Assembly (NCBI RefSeq): GCF_003660265.1
Contig: NZ_QXQP01000006.1
Span: forward strand, 23,459 to 87,458
Direction: 5' to 3'
Length of the DNA stretch: 64,000 nucleotides
Source: Helicobacter mehlei
Lineage (GTDB): Bacteria; Campylobacterota; Campylobacteria; Campylobacterales; Helicobacteraceae
Shown: positions 8,105-17,780 of the stretch, piece after piece
How positions within the stretch are numbered: the first letter of the stretch is position 1
How the letters are laid out: each line of letters begins with the position of its first letter
Translations under genes and position numbers: made by a program
Notes under the pieces: model-generated
The model's database searches: none
What the model was told of the DNA's origin: nothing
The model's input: only the letters and a program-made list of their open reading frames with translations

Positions 8105-9084
8105 AGCAACTCATTAGCCGCATCGATTACCTCTTGGGGGCTGATGGCTTTCATACAAGCATGGGGCTCGATGGGACCCCCGCTTTTAATCGGGCATGTG
8201 CGTTTTTTGCATGGCGCACAAGGGAGATTTTTGAACAAAGAGCGCGCTTTGGGGTGTTGCCAAGGCTTGCCCACTAAGGGGATGGTGGGTCCAAAAAGGG
8301 CGATCAGAGGGGTTTGCAAAGCACTAGCCATGTGCATAGGTCCACTATCATTGGCAATGAAGAGGTCCAGCGAAGCGATGGTGTCAATCAAGGCGTGCAA
8401 AGTGGTTTGCCCGCATAAATTGTGTAAGTTAGGGTGCGTACCTAGAGGCTGGGTGATCTTTTGCACCAATTCTTGATCGCTGGGCGCGCCTAGGAAATAG
8501 ATTGCATGCCCTTGTTCTAAAAAATGGCGCGCCACTTGGGTAAAATACGCCGCCTCCCAACGCTTAGAACTCCCAAAAGCCGCCCCCGGACTTAGACCAA
8601 TCGCCTTGCGGGTGGTTTGCAAATCAAAGGGTTTGGCACTGAGTTTTAAGGGGGGTGCAACAGGGAGGGGATCAATTAGCGGGGACAGCAAATTATAGTA
8701 GCTTAATACTTGGTGGGTGTTTTGGAATTGGAGCGCGTGGGTGAGCAAAAAGGAACGCAGATTTTTAGCATACCCGATTCTAATGGGTGCCCCACTCCAA
8801 TATAAAAGCAGAGCAGAGTAAAGATTGTTGGTCAAGGCAAAGGCTAAATCGCAGGGGGCAAGGCTTTTAGCCAGTTTGTAGGTGGCTAAAAGGCGGTTTT
8901 TGGCACTTTTACTCTGATCAACAATCAAGCTATAACCCCCATCGCGCTCAAAGAGGGCACACACGCTTGCTGGGGCGATTAAGATCAAGTGGGCATTAGG
9001 AAAATGCGCTTGGAGGGTTTGTAAGAAGGGGGTTGCCATCACGCCATCGCCCAACCAATTAGGCATGCGCACTAAAATTTTCAT
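8086..9084 (-). CDS. waaF: ADP-heptose:LPS heptosyltransferase II
   Basis: A 332-aa GT9-family glycosyltransferase that adds the second heptose to the LPS inner core at the inner membrane. The start MKILVRMPNWLGDGVMATP is the classic WaaF N-terminus. Further family motifs are GLSPGAAFGSSKRW near the middle and DLFIANDSGPMHMASAL with ALFGPT in the C-terminal nucleotide-sugar domain. H. pylori HP1191 is the counterpart. The gene stands alone on the minus strand, facing away from the chemoreceptor gene. Confidence 0.92.
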   Translation of the reverse strand: MKILVRMPNWLGDGVMATPFLQTLQAHFPNAHLILIAPASVCALFERDGGYSLIVDQSKSAKNRLLATYKLAKSLAPCDLAFALTNNLYSALLLYWSGAPIRIGYAKNLRSFLLTHALQFQNTHQVLSYYNLLSPLIDPLPVAPPLKLSAKPFDLQTTRKAIGLSPGAAFGSSKRWEAAYFTQVARHFLEQGHAIYFLGAPSDQELVQKITQPLGTHPNLHNLCGQTTLHALIDTIASLDLFIANDSGPMHMASALQTPLIALFGPTIPLVGKPWQHPKARSLFKNLPCAPCKKRTCPIKSGGPIEPHACMKAISPQEVIDAANELLQEERL

Positions 9085-9150
9085 CCATGATCTCTTTAGT
9101 ACAAGATATGACTAAGAGCATGCATTAAATAAAGCATGCCCATGTTCTGT

Positions 9151-9156
9151 TATAAT
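9151..9156 (+). promoter_or_regulatory. Putative -10 box for the chemoreceptor gene
   Basis: A TATAAT lies 29 bases before ATG 9185 in the 100-base gap between the divergent waaF and chemoreceptor genes. Confidence 0.55.
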
Positions 9157-9184
9157 ACTAAAAATCCATACAATTAGGCGTTTA

Positions 9185-10780
9185 ATGTTCAAAAGCATCA
9201 AATTTAAGGCGACAATCTATGTTGTGGTTGGCTTTTTATTTATAGTCGGGGTGGTTTATGTAACTTTGAGGATCGGGTATGGGCGATTGGCATCTAGGCA
9301 AAGTGTGGAATTGGTCAATGTTTTAAACCAAGCCATCATCAATGGGGTGAAGGAAGCAGCGCTCACGGGCGATCCCGAGCAATTAAAACGCACGATTGAT
9401 GATGGGCGTAATATCCGTGGGGTTAAGGTTACCTTTGTGCCCTCTCAAGAAGTGATCAGCTTATTTGGACTAAGCGAGAGTTTTACTAACAATGCAGAGA
9501 TGCAACAAATTTTTCTACACAAAAAGAGCGATAAAATTGTGCGTCTAGTCCAAGAAGAGGATGATCGTTATGTGTTGTTGCGCCAGCCTTTTGTAGCCGA
9601 GAAACTCTGTTTGAGTTGCCATGTCAATTCTAAGCTGGGCGATGTTTTGGCAATTTTGGATCTGCGCTATGATTTAAACCACGCTTATGATCAAATTTTT
9701 TTAGATACATTGCGCACACTGGGCTATATTTTGGGCGTGTTTGTGGTGATCGGACTTGTCATGTTTGTGGTGTTTGAAAAGGATTTATTCAGACCTCTGA
9801 CTCGTTTGCGTAAAATGGCAGGTTCGCTCACCCAAAGCCAAGAGGCGGATTTAACCAAGCGTTTGGAGAGCAAACGATTAGATGAGGTGGGTAGCACCTC
9901 ACACTACTTCAATCTTTTTATCCAAAAAATCCAAGATATTTTAAAGAGTGGCAAGAAAATTTTATCCTCCAATATCTCCATCAGCCATGCAATTCAAAAT
10001 AGCACGCAGGCCCTCCAAGCTAACGAAGCCTCTGAGAGCAAAACCATAGAAACCATGCACCATTTGAGCCAAGAGGTGGATCATAACTCTTCAAGTGCCT
10101 TAGAACTCTTGGAGTCTGCCACGCATAAAATCCAAGATGCCGATAGCATGATGGAGCAATTTAGCCAGCGTATCACCCAGCATGTCCAGATGTCTTTAAG
10201 TTCCTCTAAGAGTCAGACTGAAATTGCCAATGACTCCAATATACTCATCTCCCATGCTCTAGAGATTAAAAATGTGCTTTCCATCATTGAGGACATCGCC
10301 GAACAAACCAATTTGTTAGCCCTGAATGCGGCTATTGAGGCTGCTAGGGCGGGTGAGCAGGGGCGAGGCTTTGCAGTGGTGGCTGATGAGGTGCGTAATT
10401 TGGCCAGCAAAACCCAAAAATCATTGGCTGAGATCACAGACATGGTTAATTTTGTTACCCAAAATATCGAAAACATGGGTTCTAAGCTCAAAAATATTGC
10501 TATGGAATCTGAGGACATCTCCAAACAAACGGCTAATCTCATCCACGATATTAAGAGTGTGCAAGAGAGTCTATCTATCTCCAAGCAAACTTCTATCGAA
10601 GCAATCACCAGTAACCAACAAATTTGCAACAAGATCAAAGAGATGGCGCATGTAACCCAAGAATTGGTGGATATGTTTGCCAAAATGAAACAAGAACGAC
10701 TCAACTTAGAGCACAATATCAAAGAGATGTTAGACAATAACGCCCACTTAAACCAAGAGTTTTTAAAGTTTAAGGTGTAG
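9185..10780 (+). CDS. Methyl-accepting chemotaxis protein with a periplasmic c-type heme motif
   Basis: A 531-aa transmembrane chemoreceptor. Helix 1 is near residues 11-29, a periplasmic sensor spans 30-176, helix 2 is near 177-197, a HAMP domain follows, and the signalling hairpin holds the family core [18 protein letters not shown] (from residue 373). The sensor contains CLSCH at 142-146, a CxxCH covalent heme attachment site close to the membrane, as in DUF3365 / heme-PAS sensors. This suggests sensing of redox state, NO, CO or O2 and signalling through CheW-CheA to the flagella. H. pylori TlpA-D have no such motif as far as I know. It is monocistronic with its own promoter. Confidence 0.88.
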   Translation: MFKSIKFKATIYVVVGFLFIVGVVYVTLRIGYGRLASRQSVELVNVLNQAIINGVKEAALTGDPEQLKRTIDDGRNIRGVKVTFVPSQEVISLFGLSESFTNNAEMQQIFLHKKSDKIVRLVQEEDDRYVLLRQPFVAEKLCLSCHVNSKLGDVLAILDLRYDLNHAYDQIFLDTLRTLGYILGVFVVIGLVMFVVFEKDLFRPLTRLRKMAGSLTQSQEADLTKRLESKRLDEVGSTSHYFNLFIQKIQDILKSGKKILSSNISISHAIQNSTQALQANEASESKTIETMHHLSQEVDHNSSSALELLESATHKIQDADSMMEQFSQRITQHVQMSLSSSKSQTEIANDSNILISHALEIKNVLSIIEDIAEQTNLLALNAAIEAARAGEQGRGFAVVADEVRNLASKTQKSLAEITDMVNFVTQNIENMGSKLKNIAMESEDISKQTANLIHDIKSVQESLSISKQTSIEAITSNQQICNKIKEMAHVTQELVDMFAKMKQERLNLEHNIKEMLDNNAHLNQEFLKFKV

Positions 10781-10869
10781 CCGATCGGTATTTTTAGACT
10801 TTTTGCTAACCCAGATGTGTTAATGAATCTGCTATGATCACAACTCCAAATCCCTTGAAAGGCTCTTTT

Positions 10870-12033
10870 ATGAATGACACCATTACATGCCCTAATTGTG
10901 CGCATGCCATCAATATTAAAGAAGTTTTGTCCAAACAGGCACAACAGGAGTTTTCACAACAGATGGCGCAAGAAAAGCAACGCTTTGAGCAGGAATTAAA
11001 CCAAAAACGCCAAGAATGGAAAAAAGCTTTTGAGGATCTGAATGCCCAAAAGCACCACCTAGAGACACAACAAAAAAACATAGAAGCCAAAGAGCAAGCC
11101 CTCACCCAACAAATCCAGCAAAGCGTAGAACAAGCCTTGCAACAAGAACGTGCCCAAGCCCAACTCAAAATAGAACAGGCTTTGCAAAAGGAGCGTGCCC
11201 AAGCCCAAGCCCAAGTAGTCGAGCTAGAAAAGAGTTTGCAAGCCAAGATAGAGGCACAATACGAGTTCCAGCTCAAAGAAAAAGAAGTGCAGGTGGAACG
11301 CTTGAAAAAAGCCGCCCAAGAAGTGCAAAAAAAGGCTGAACTCACTTCCCAGCAACTGCAAGGCGAGGTGCAGGAATTGGCTATTGAGGCATATTTGCGT
11401 GCCCAATTCCCCCTAGATACTATTAAAGAAGTTAAAAAAGGGCATCGAGGGGGGGATTGTGTGCAAATTGTCAATGACTTTAAACTGCAAGATTGTGGCA
11501 TCATTTGCTATGAGAGCAAGCGCACAAAGGATTTTAAAGAAGAGTGGATTGAGAAATTCAAACAAGATATGCGCGAAGCGGGGGCGCACATTGGGATTTT
11601 GGTAACAGAGGCGATGCCCAAATCGCCTAAGCCTATGGAACACGGGGGGCTTTATAAGGGCGTGTATGTCTGCACCTTCCAAGAATTTAAATTGCTTTGT
11701 GGGGTTTTGCGCCAAGTGATCATCAATCAGGCATGGGCACAAAAAAGCCAAGAAAACAAAAGCGACAAGGTGGGCGAATTATACGATTACTTGATGAGCC
11801 CACAATTTGCCAAAGAAGTGGAAAATGTGTTGCTCACCTTTGAGGAGATGAAAAGGGATTTAGAAAAAGAAAAGCAAGCGATGGAGCGTATTTGGGCCAA
11901 ACGGGCTAAACAAATCGAGCGGATCGCCACCATCACAGCACGCACACGGGGCTCTATTGAGGGGATCGCCGGGAGTGCAATCGCCCCCATTCCATTTTTA
12001 GAGTTGGGCACCAATCAGATTGGCATGGAATAG
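10870..12033 (+). CDS. DUF2130 domain protein with long coiled coil
   Basis: A 387-aa protein. It opens with a short zinc-ribbon-like start (ITCPNCAHAINI), followed by a Gln/Glu-rich coiled coil (residues 20-190). This contains a 15-residue internal repeat (QALQQERAQAQLKIE, then QALQKERAQAQ). The DUF2130 domain follows from about 195, with RGGDCVQIV, CYESKRTKDF and GILVTEAMP. That fold resembles restriction-type nucleases (E..K pattern), but its function is not established. ATG 10870 is chosen over 10834 because GAAAGG stands seven bases upstream. Confidence 0.75.
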   Translation: MNDTITCPNCAHAINIKEVLSKQAQQEFSQQMAQEKQRFEQELNQKRQEWKKAFEDLNAQKHHLETQQKNIEAKEQALTQQIQQSVEQALQQERAQAQLKIEQALQKERAQAQAQVVELEKSLQAKIEAQYEFQLKEKEVQVERLKKAAQEVQKKAELTSQQLQGEVQELAIEAYLRAQFPLDTIKEVKKGHRGGDCVQIVNDFKLQDCGIICYESKRTKDFKEEWIEKFKQDMREAGAHIGILVTEAMPKSPKPMEHGGLYKGVYVCTFQEFKLLCGVLRQVIINQAWAQKSQENKSDKVGELYDYLMSPQFAKEVENVLLTFEEMKRDLEKEKQAMERIWAKRAKQIERIATITARTRGSIEGIAGSAIAPIPFLELGTNQIGME

Positions 12034-12048
12034 CGGACATGTGATTTA

Positions 12049-12247
12049 ATGGGCACGAAATCAGGCCCAAAAAAAATGGTTAAAATGGATTTTGGTATTT
12101 TTGGTGGTGGTGGGGGGTGCCGGAGGCCGTGAGAATTATTGCAAACTTAGCCAAAATGCTGGAAAATGCACTAATACCTCCTTCATTATTTGTAATTGCG
12201 CATTTCTTTTTGCACCTCTTGCGCTGCTTGTAGGCCCACATCTTTAG
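12049..12247 (+). pseudogene. Small membrane protein frame interrupted at an A8 tract
   Basis: ATG 12049 opens MGTKSGPKK and then leaves frame at a run of eight A (12069-12076), stopping at a TGA 60-70 bases on. Removing one A joins it to KWLKWILVFLVVVGGAGG and a cysteine-containing tail (ENYCKLSQNAGKCTN), ending at TAG 12245. Basic start plus hydrophobic helix is how small membrane or secreted proteins begin, so the joined product looks real. It could be a decayed gene, a phase-off gene or a sequencing error. Its 3' part overlaps the minus-strand relic by about 60 bases. Confidence 0.35.
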
Positions 12248-12540
12248 GGGCTAGGCGCACACAAAGTGGCAAAAATCGTGTCGAAGTTTTCCTAAAAGCT
12301 CACGCAATGCCTCTTTTTTTGGATAAAACATCTCGTTTTTTGACATACTCCCCATAGCTAAAGCTAGGGGCTTTACGGCGTGGTTGGTAATTGATACTCA
12401 AATCCGTGGTCGCCTGTGTGGCACTACCTACCTGCAAAACATCTAATACGCGATACTCCCCACTAGAACAACAAACTTTTAAAGCCACAAAACTTAAGGG
12501 GAGTCCCCCCCCTCCGCACAACACAAATAGAGTTAAGCAT
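12186..12540 (-). pseudogene. Unknown protein gene broken at G8 and A7 homopolymers
   Basis: ATG 12540 has AAAGGG five bases upstream, but the frame fails at a run of eight G (C8 on plus, 12505-12512). With seven G it would continue into LPLSFVALKVCCSSGEYRVL and on to KAPSFSYGEYVKKRDVLSKK. It fails again at a run of seven A (plus T7, 12314-12320); with six A it continues KEALRELLGKL. A third shift near 12265 is needed to reach LPLCVRLAPKDVG and QKEMRNYK with TAA at 12186. The protein family is not recognised. Three lesions favour decay, although G8 alone would be a normal phase switch. Confidence 0.5.
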
Positions 12541-12613
12541 CAATACCCTTTTTGAGAAAATGAAGGACCCATTCTAGGGTTTTGCAGTTCGACCTGCTAG
12601 TGTCAAAATATGC

Positions 12614-12642
12614 TTGACTTTTATAGAAAAATACACTACAAT
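12614..12642 (+). promoter_or_regulatory. Promoter of the tRNA-Gln / tRNA-fMet genes
   Basis: TTGACT (12614-12619) and TACAAT (12637-12642) are separated by 17 bases and sit just before tRNA-Gln at 12652. This is one of the few places in the window with a clear -35 and -10 pair. Confidence 0.7.
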
Positions 12643-12651
12643 TGGGCTTTT

Positions 12652-12726
12652 TGGGGTATAGCCAAGCGGTAAGGCAGCAGGTTTTGGTCCTGCCATTCAG
12701 AGGTTCGAATCCTTTTACCCCAACCA
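12652..12726 (+). tRNA. tRNA-Gln (anticodon TTG)
   Basis: The cloverleaf can be drawn: acceptor arms TGGGGTA and TACCCCA pair fully, the anticodon stem GCAGG/CCTGC encloses loop TTTTGGT (anticodon TTG), the T loop is GGTTCGAATCC, the discriminator is A and the CCA end is encoded. It is 75 bases long. Confidence 0.96.
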
Positions 12727-12734
12727 ATCAAAGA

Positions 12735-12811
<77 letters not shown>

Positions 12812-12923
12812 TTTACAGCTTCCGTTCAAAGCTTCTTAGTTATCCTTTAAAGTTTCCTCGCGATTGAGATTCCGTAAGTATAGTGCCATGGTCATTTCTG
12901 CTATTTTTGAGGTGAGGGTTTTT

Positions 12924-13559
12924 ATGAACGAAATACATGGTTTGCGTGCGCTAGAGACTTTTAGGGGTTTTTATTTTTTCGTCCCCAGCTACCAAAGAGG
13001 GTATCGCTGGACAGATCAGGAGGTGGGGGATTTATTGCAAGACATTAAGGATTTTAAGGATAACCCCAAGGGTGCAAAGTTTTATTGCTTGCAACCTGTA
13101 GTGGTGCAAAAAGAGGGAGATAGGTTTCGCGTGATCGATGGGCAACAACGCCTAACCACGATCTTTTTGATCATTAAGTTTTTAGAAGGCAGAAGCCACT
13201 TTAAAATCGCCTACCAAACCCGCCCTCAGAGCGCGGAGTTTTTAGAAAATATTGCTCATGAAAATCCCGATCAAAAAGATAATATTGATTTTTACCATTT
13301 TGTCAAGGCTTACCAAACCATCCAAAAGTTCTTTAAGGAAAAGGAACAAGATAAGCAAGCCTTCCTAAAAACTTTGCTCGATGAGTGTGTGGTGCTTTGG
13401 TATGAAACACAGGATGATGAAAATGAGGTTTTTAGACGACTCAATAGTGGTAAAATCCCTTTAATGGAAACAGAAATCATCAAAGCCTTATTTTTAAGTA
13501 AGGGTTTAGGTGAGGATGTAGGTACGCTTATAGAGAGATCACAGGCTTGGTATCATTAA
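12924..13559 (+). CDS. Truncated DUF262 (GmrSD-like) protein
   Basis: A 211-aa protein carrying the ParB-like DUF262 domain: FVPSYQRGYRW (residues 18-28) and VIDGQQRLTT (about 71-80), the motif associated with nucleotide-dependent nucleases such as the GmrSD type IV restriction enzyme. Complete proteins run to roughly 550-600 aa with a C-terminal DUF1524 HNH domain; here the frame stops at WYH before it. A short continuation in another frame after 13559 shows no HNH motif. ATG 12924 has GAGGG five bases upstream; the frame is open from TTG 12864. This is probably a defence-gene remnant beside the tRNA genes. Confidence 0.65.
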   Translation: MNEIHGLRALETFRGFYFFVPSYQRGYRWTDQEVGDLLQDIKDFKDNPKGAKFYCLQPVVVQKEGDRFRVIDGQQRLTTIFLIIKFLEGRSHFKIAYQTRPQSAEFLENIAHENPDQKDNIDFYHFVKAYQTIQKFFKEKEQDKQAFLKTLLDECVVLWYETQDDENEVFRRLNSGKIPLMETEIIKALFLSKGLGEDVGTLIERSQAWYH

Positions 13560-13694
13560 GAACGGTCAAAGCGATCAAAATCCTAATACCCTTTGACCCA
13601 TGCGGACAGCATAGGACTTTGAGCAGATTGCACGCTCTTGATTAACTTAGAACATAAAGCTGGCAAGTCAAGCCAAGATCAAGCTTTTTTAGTG

Positions 13695-13700
13695 TATAAT
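13695..13700 (+). promoter_or_regulatory. Putative -10 box of the str operon
   Basis: A TATAAT lies 34 bases before the rpsL start, with AAAGGA (13723-13728) as ribosome-binding site. It is needed because rpsL here is not downstream of rpoBC. Confidence 0.6.
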
Positions 13701-13733
13701 GAAACTTTTTGAACTTAGCAATAAAGGACAAGT

Positions 13734-14135
13734 TTGCCTACCATCAACCAATTAATCCGCAAAGAAAGGAAGAAAATCCTTAAAAAGACTAAATCGCCCG
13801 CTTTAGTGGAATGTCCTCAAAGACGCGGGGTCTGCACGCGTGTATATACCACAACACCCAAAAAGCCTAACTCTGCCTTGCGTAAAGTGGCTAAGGTGCG
13901 TTTGACAAGCAAGTTTGAGGTGATTAGCTATATTCCCGGGGAGGGGCATAATTTGCAAGAACACTCCATTGTGCTTGTGCGCGGTGGCCGGGTAAAAGAC
14001 TTGCCCGGGGTGAAATACCACATTGTGCGTGGGGCGTTAGATACCGCTGGGGTGAATAAACGCTCTGTATCGCGTAGCAAATATGGGGCTAAGAAAGCTA
14101 AGGTAGGGGAACAAAAGGGCAAGCCCAATAAGTAA
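13734..14135 (+). CDS. rpsL: 30S ribosomal protein S12
   Basis: A 133-aa S12 at the decoding centre, starting at TTG 13734 with AAAGGA five bases upstream and the standard [10 protein letters not shown] start. Lys43 in [10 protein letters not shown] and Lys88 in GGRVKDLPG, the usual streptomycin-resistance positions, are wild type. It heads the str operon rpsL-rpsG-fusA. In H. pylori rpoBC lies directly upstream; here a truncated DUF262 gene does. Confidence 0.97.
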   Translation: MPTINQLIRKERKKILKKTKSPALVECPQRRGVCTRVYTTTPKKPNSALRKVAKVRLTSKFEVISYIPGEGHNLQEHSIVLVRGGRVKDLPGVKYHIVRGALDTAGVNKRSVSRSKYGAKKAKVGEQKGKPNK

Positions 14136-14621
<486 letters not shown>

Positions 14622-14630
14622 GGGGTCTTT

Positions 14631-16708
14631 ATGGCACGCAAAACTCCTTTAGAAAAAATCCGCAATATTGGGATTGCTGCCCACATTGATGCAGGCAAAA
14701 CCACCACTCCGAGCGCATTTTGTTTTACACCGGTGTGAGCCACAAAATCGGCGAAGTGCATGACGGCGCGGCCACGATGGACTGGATGGAGCAAGAGAAA
14801 GAAAGAGGCATCACCATCACCTCTGCGGCCACCACTTGTTTTTGGAAAGATCACCAAATTAATTTGATTGACACCCCCGGGCATGTGGATTTCACCATTG
14901 AGGTTGAGCGATCCATGCGTGTGCTAGATGGTGCGGTGGGGGTTTTTTGCTCAGTAGGTGGGGTACAACCCCAGAGTGAAACCGTGTGGCGACAAGCCAA
15001 TAAATATGGCGTGCCCCGAATCGTTTTTGTCAATAAGATGGATCGCATCGGGGCAAATTTTTATAGCGTCGAAAACCAAATTAAAGAACGCCTGAAAGCT
15101 AACCCTGTGCCCATTAATATTCCCATTGGGGCAGAAGACACTTTTCAGGGTGTGATCGACTTGGTGGCGATGAAAGCCATTATTTGGGCTAATGAGGCGA
15201 TGGGAGCCAAATACGAAGTCCAAGACATCCCTAGCGATTTGCAAGCCAAAGCCCAAGAGTACCGCGACAAACTCTTAGAGGCGGTGGCTGAACAAGATGA
15301 AACTTTGATGGAGAAGTATTTGGGTGGGGAGACTTTGAGTGTGGAGGAGATTAAAAGAGGCATTAAGCTAGGATGCTTGAACATGTCCTTGATCCCTATG
15401 CTCTGTGGGTCTTCTTTTAAAAATAAGGGTGTGCAAACTCTATTAGATGCGGTGATTGACTATCTACCCGCCCCCACAGAAGTAGCCGACATCAAGGGGG
15501 TTGATCCTAGAAATGAAGAAGAAATCAAGGTGCAATCTAGCGATGAGGGGGATTTTGCCGGGTTGGCTTTTAAGATCATGACCGATCCCTTTGTGGGGCA
15601 ACTCACTTTTGTGCGTGCTTACCGGGGCAAGCTTGAATCGGGGAGTTATATTTACAACTCCACGAAGGATAAAAAGGAGCGCGTAGGGCGACTCTTAAAA
15701 ATGCACTCCAACAAGCGTGAGGACATCAAGGAAGTTTATGCTGGGGAAATTTGCGCCTTTGTAGGGCTCAAAGACACACTGACTGGTGACACCCTTTGTC
15801 ATGAGAAAAGCCCGGTAGTGTTGGAACGGATGGAGTTTCCTGAGCCTGTGATCCACATCGCCGTAGAGCCCAAAACCAAAGCCGACCAAGAAAAAATGGG
15901 CGTGGCTTTGGGAAAACTGGCTGAAGAAGACCCCAGCTTTAGGGTGATGACCCAAGAGGAAACGGGGCAAACCTTGATCGGCGGGATGGGTGAATTGCAC
16001 CTTGAGATCATCGTGGATCGCTTGAAACGGGAGTTTAAAGTCGAGGCGGAGGTGGGCCAACCCCAAGTCGCCTTTAGAGAAACCATTAGAAGCGCGGTGC
16101 AAAAAGAGCATAAATACGCCAAACAATCCGGCGGGCGTGGGCAATACGGGCATGTCTTTATTAAGCTTGAGCCTAAAGATCCGGGCACAGGTTATGAGTT
16201 TGTCAATGAAATCAGCGGGGGCGTGATCCCCAAAGAGTATATCCCGGCGGTGGATAAGGGCATCCAAGAGGCGATGCAAAGCGGGGTGCTCGCCGGCTAT
16301 CCGGTCGTGGATTGTAAAGTTACCCTATATGATGGCAGTTACCACGAAGTGGATTCTTCAGAGATGGCCTTTAAAATCGCCGGCTCTATGGCGTTTAAAG
16401 AGGCTTGCCGTGCGGCTAACCCTGTGCTTTTAGAGCCCATGATGAAGGTAGAAGTGGAAGTGCCCGAGGAGTATATGGGTGATGTGATTGGGGATTTAAA
16501 CCGCCGCAGGGGGCAAATCAACGCGATGGACGACAGATTGGGGCTTAAAATCGTCAATGCCTTTGTGCCTTTGGTGGAAATGTTTGGCTACTCCACCGAT
16601 CTGCGCTCTGCTACGCAAGGACGGGGCACTTATTCTATGGAGTTTGATCACTACGGCGAAGTCCCCGCTAACATCGCTAAGGAAATTGTGGAAAAGAGGA
16701 AGGGGTAA
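14631..16708 (+). CDS. fusA: Elongation factor G, frameshifted in the P-loop
   Basis: The translocation GTPase. The frame from ATG 14631 reads [20 protein letters not shown] then AGKTTT and shifts: ACT-CCG-AGC should be ACT-TCC-GAG. One T is missing at 14708/14709, so this frame stops at 14736-14738. The rest ([10 protein letters not shown] onward) is intact to TAA 16708, with DTPGH, NKMD, EF-G domain IV and the C-terminal domain all present. Restoring the T gives 692 aa, the H. pylori length. Only one fusA is seen here and the gene is essential, so a sequencing error is the most likely explanation. Confidence 0.93.
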
Positions 16709-16709
16709 A

Positions 16710-16722
16710 GGGGCTTTGCCCC
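16710..16722 (+). terminator. Hairpin after fusA
   Basis: GGGGC-TTT-GCCCC forms a perfect five-pair stem directly after the fusA stop, between fusA and the convergent outer-membrane gene. There is no strong T tract, so it may be a weak or bidirectional terminator. Confidence 0.5.
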
Positions 16723-16740
16723 CTAAAGTTATTCTAGCCT

Positions 16741-17601
16741 TTAAAAATTGACAACATAATTGACGAACGCTACAATGTTGCGTCTGAGAATGAGTGTGCT
16801 GTCGATCTTAATTTTAAGCATTCTCCCCATTGCATAAGTGCCCCTATCGGCATAGTAAAGGTTGTTGATAGTCGGAATCCGCACGCCCACCTCAAAACCT
16901 TGATGTTTGGTAAAATTAAACCTAAACCCTAGATTGACAAGGAGTTGCACAAAAGCAGGTGAGAAAGAAGATTTGAGGCCAGGATAGAATTTATGGTTAA
17001 TGCGCACTTGTTCATTAAAGAATTCGTTCATTGTGATACAACCACTAGAGCCACCCCCGCGTTTGTGGATAGATGACCAACGGCATTGTTTATCCTTGCC
17101 CATTGACCAAGAGCTCCACCCCACCATCACGCCTGCAAAAACACCAAAAGAACGCTTATTGCTATCATAGAAGTTGTAGAGCATGTCCATCCCCCCACCA
17201 TAGAAAAGATTAGTGCCGGGCTGATCGGTAACAACAAATTTAGGATCGGCATTGCTATTCTCAACAGAGTTAGCATACCCTGTCTGCCCACTAAAAAAGC
17301 CATAGAGACGCAAGCCAAAGCGTCTTGTTTGACCAAAGAACAGCTTATAACCCACTTGGATATTCCCCCCAAAAAGATTGCCATTGTAGGGGTTTTTGGT
17401 TTTGGTTGTCAAGGTGGGTGTTCCTGGTATTGTGTATTGCATAACCGTATCTTGCTTGAAAGCACCAGAAGCGTAAGAATACTGGAATCCCCCTTCTATG
17501 AATACACCGCTACTCTCTGCACCTAAAGGGAGCAAGGAGAAAAACCCTATTCCAAAAAAGACTCGTGTCTCCCGCACAAGTTGTTTAAGAACCATTCTCA
17601 T
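16741..17601 (-). CDS. Helicobacter outer membrane protein (Hor/Hop-like)
   Basis: A 286-aa barrel protein. The signal peptide runs to about residue 30 (GFFSLLPLGAES), followed by the family start GVFIEGGFQYSYASG. The conserved C-terminal barrel shows NPYNGNLFGGNIQVGYKLFF, RRFGLRLYGFFSGQTGY, GGGMDMLYNFYD and GVRIPTINNLYY, and the chain ends in YVVNF with a terminal Phe. A Cys pair (in KQCRW and SGCITM) may form a loop disulfide. It is transcribed alone with AGGAG before the start. The exact paralogue cannot be assigned; an adhesin or porin role is only inference. Confidence 0.8.
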   Translation of the reverse strand: MRMVLKQLVRETRVFFGIGFFSLLPLGAESSGVFIEGGFQYSYASGAFKQDTVMQYTIPGTPTLTTKTKNPYNGNLFGGNIQVGYKLFFGQTRRFGLRLYGFFSGQTGYANSVENSNADPKFVVTDQPGTNLFYGGGMDMLYNFYDSNKRSFGVFAGVMVGWSSWSMGKDKQCRWSSIHKRGGGSSGCITMNEFFNEQVRINHKFYPGLKSSFSPAFVQLLVNLGFRFNFTKHQGFEVGVRIPTINNLYYADRGTYAMGRMLKIKIDSTLILRRNIVAFVNYVVNF

Positions 17602-17747
17602 TTAGCACTCCTTTTTCTATAAGCTTGTTCTAAAGTGGTTGAGGCTAACTTGCGTGTTTTTCTCAAAATATCGAGCTTGAGGGCTCTTGCTTAAGAGTGT
17701 AGGGGATAAAAAGATTGTTGGTAGATGGGTGGAGCATGGTCTTTTAT

Positions 17748-17761
17748 CGGGCTAGTGCCCG
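17748..17761 (-). terminator. Hairpin downstream of the 54-codon gene
   Basis: CGGGC-(4)-GCCCG forms a perfect five-pair stem about 20 bases beyond the stop of the minus-strand small gene. No T run follows on either strand, so it is only a candidate end point for the transcript. Confidence 0.3.
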
Positions 17762-17780
17762 CTCCAAACTTGGGTAAGCC

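Noticed and set aside
10806..11504. Long minus-strand frame rich in Ser, Cys and Phe
   Set aside because: It is the antisense shadow of the Gln-rich coiled coil of the DUF2130 protein; composition is an artefact of CAA/GCC codons.
12533..12727. 64-codon minus-strand frame
   Set aside because: It runs through tRNA-Gln and its promoter; the translation only reflects the tRNA sequence.
15695..16279. 194-codon minus-strand frame inside fusA
   Set aside because: Antisense of conserved EF-G domains; no ribosome-binding site.
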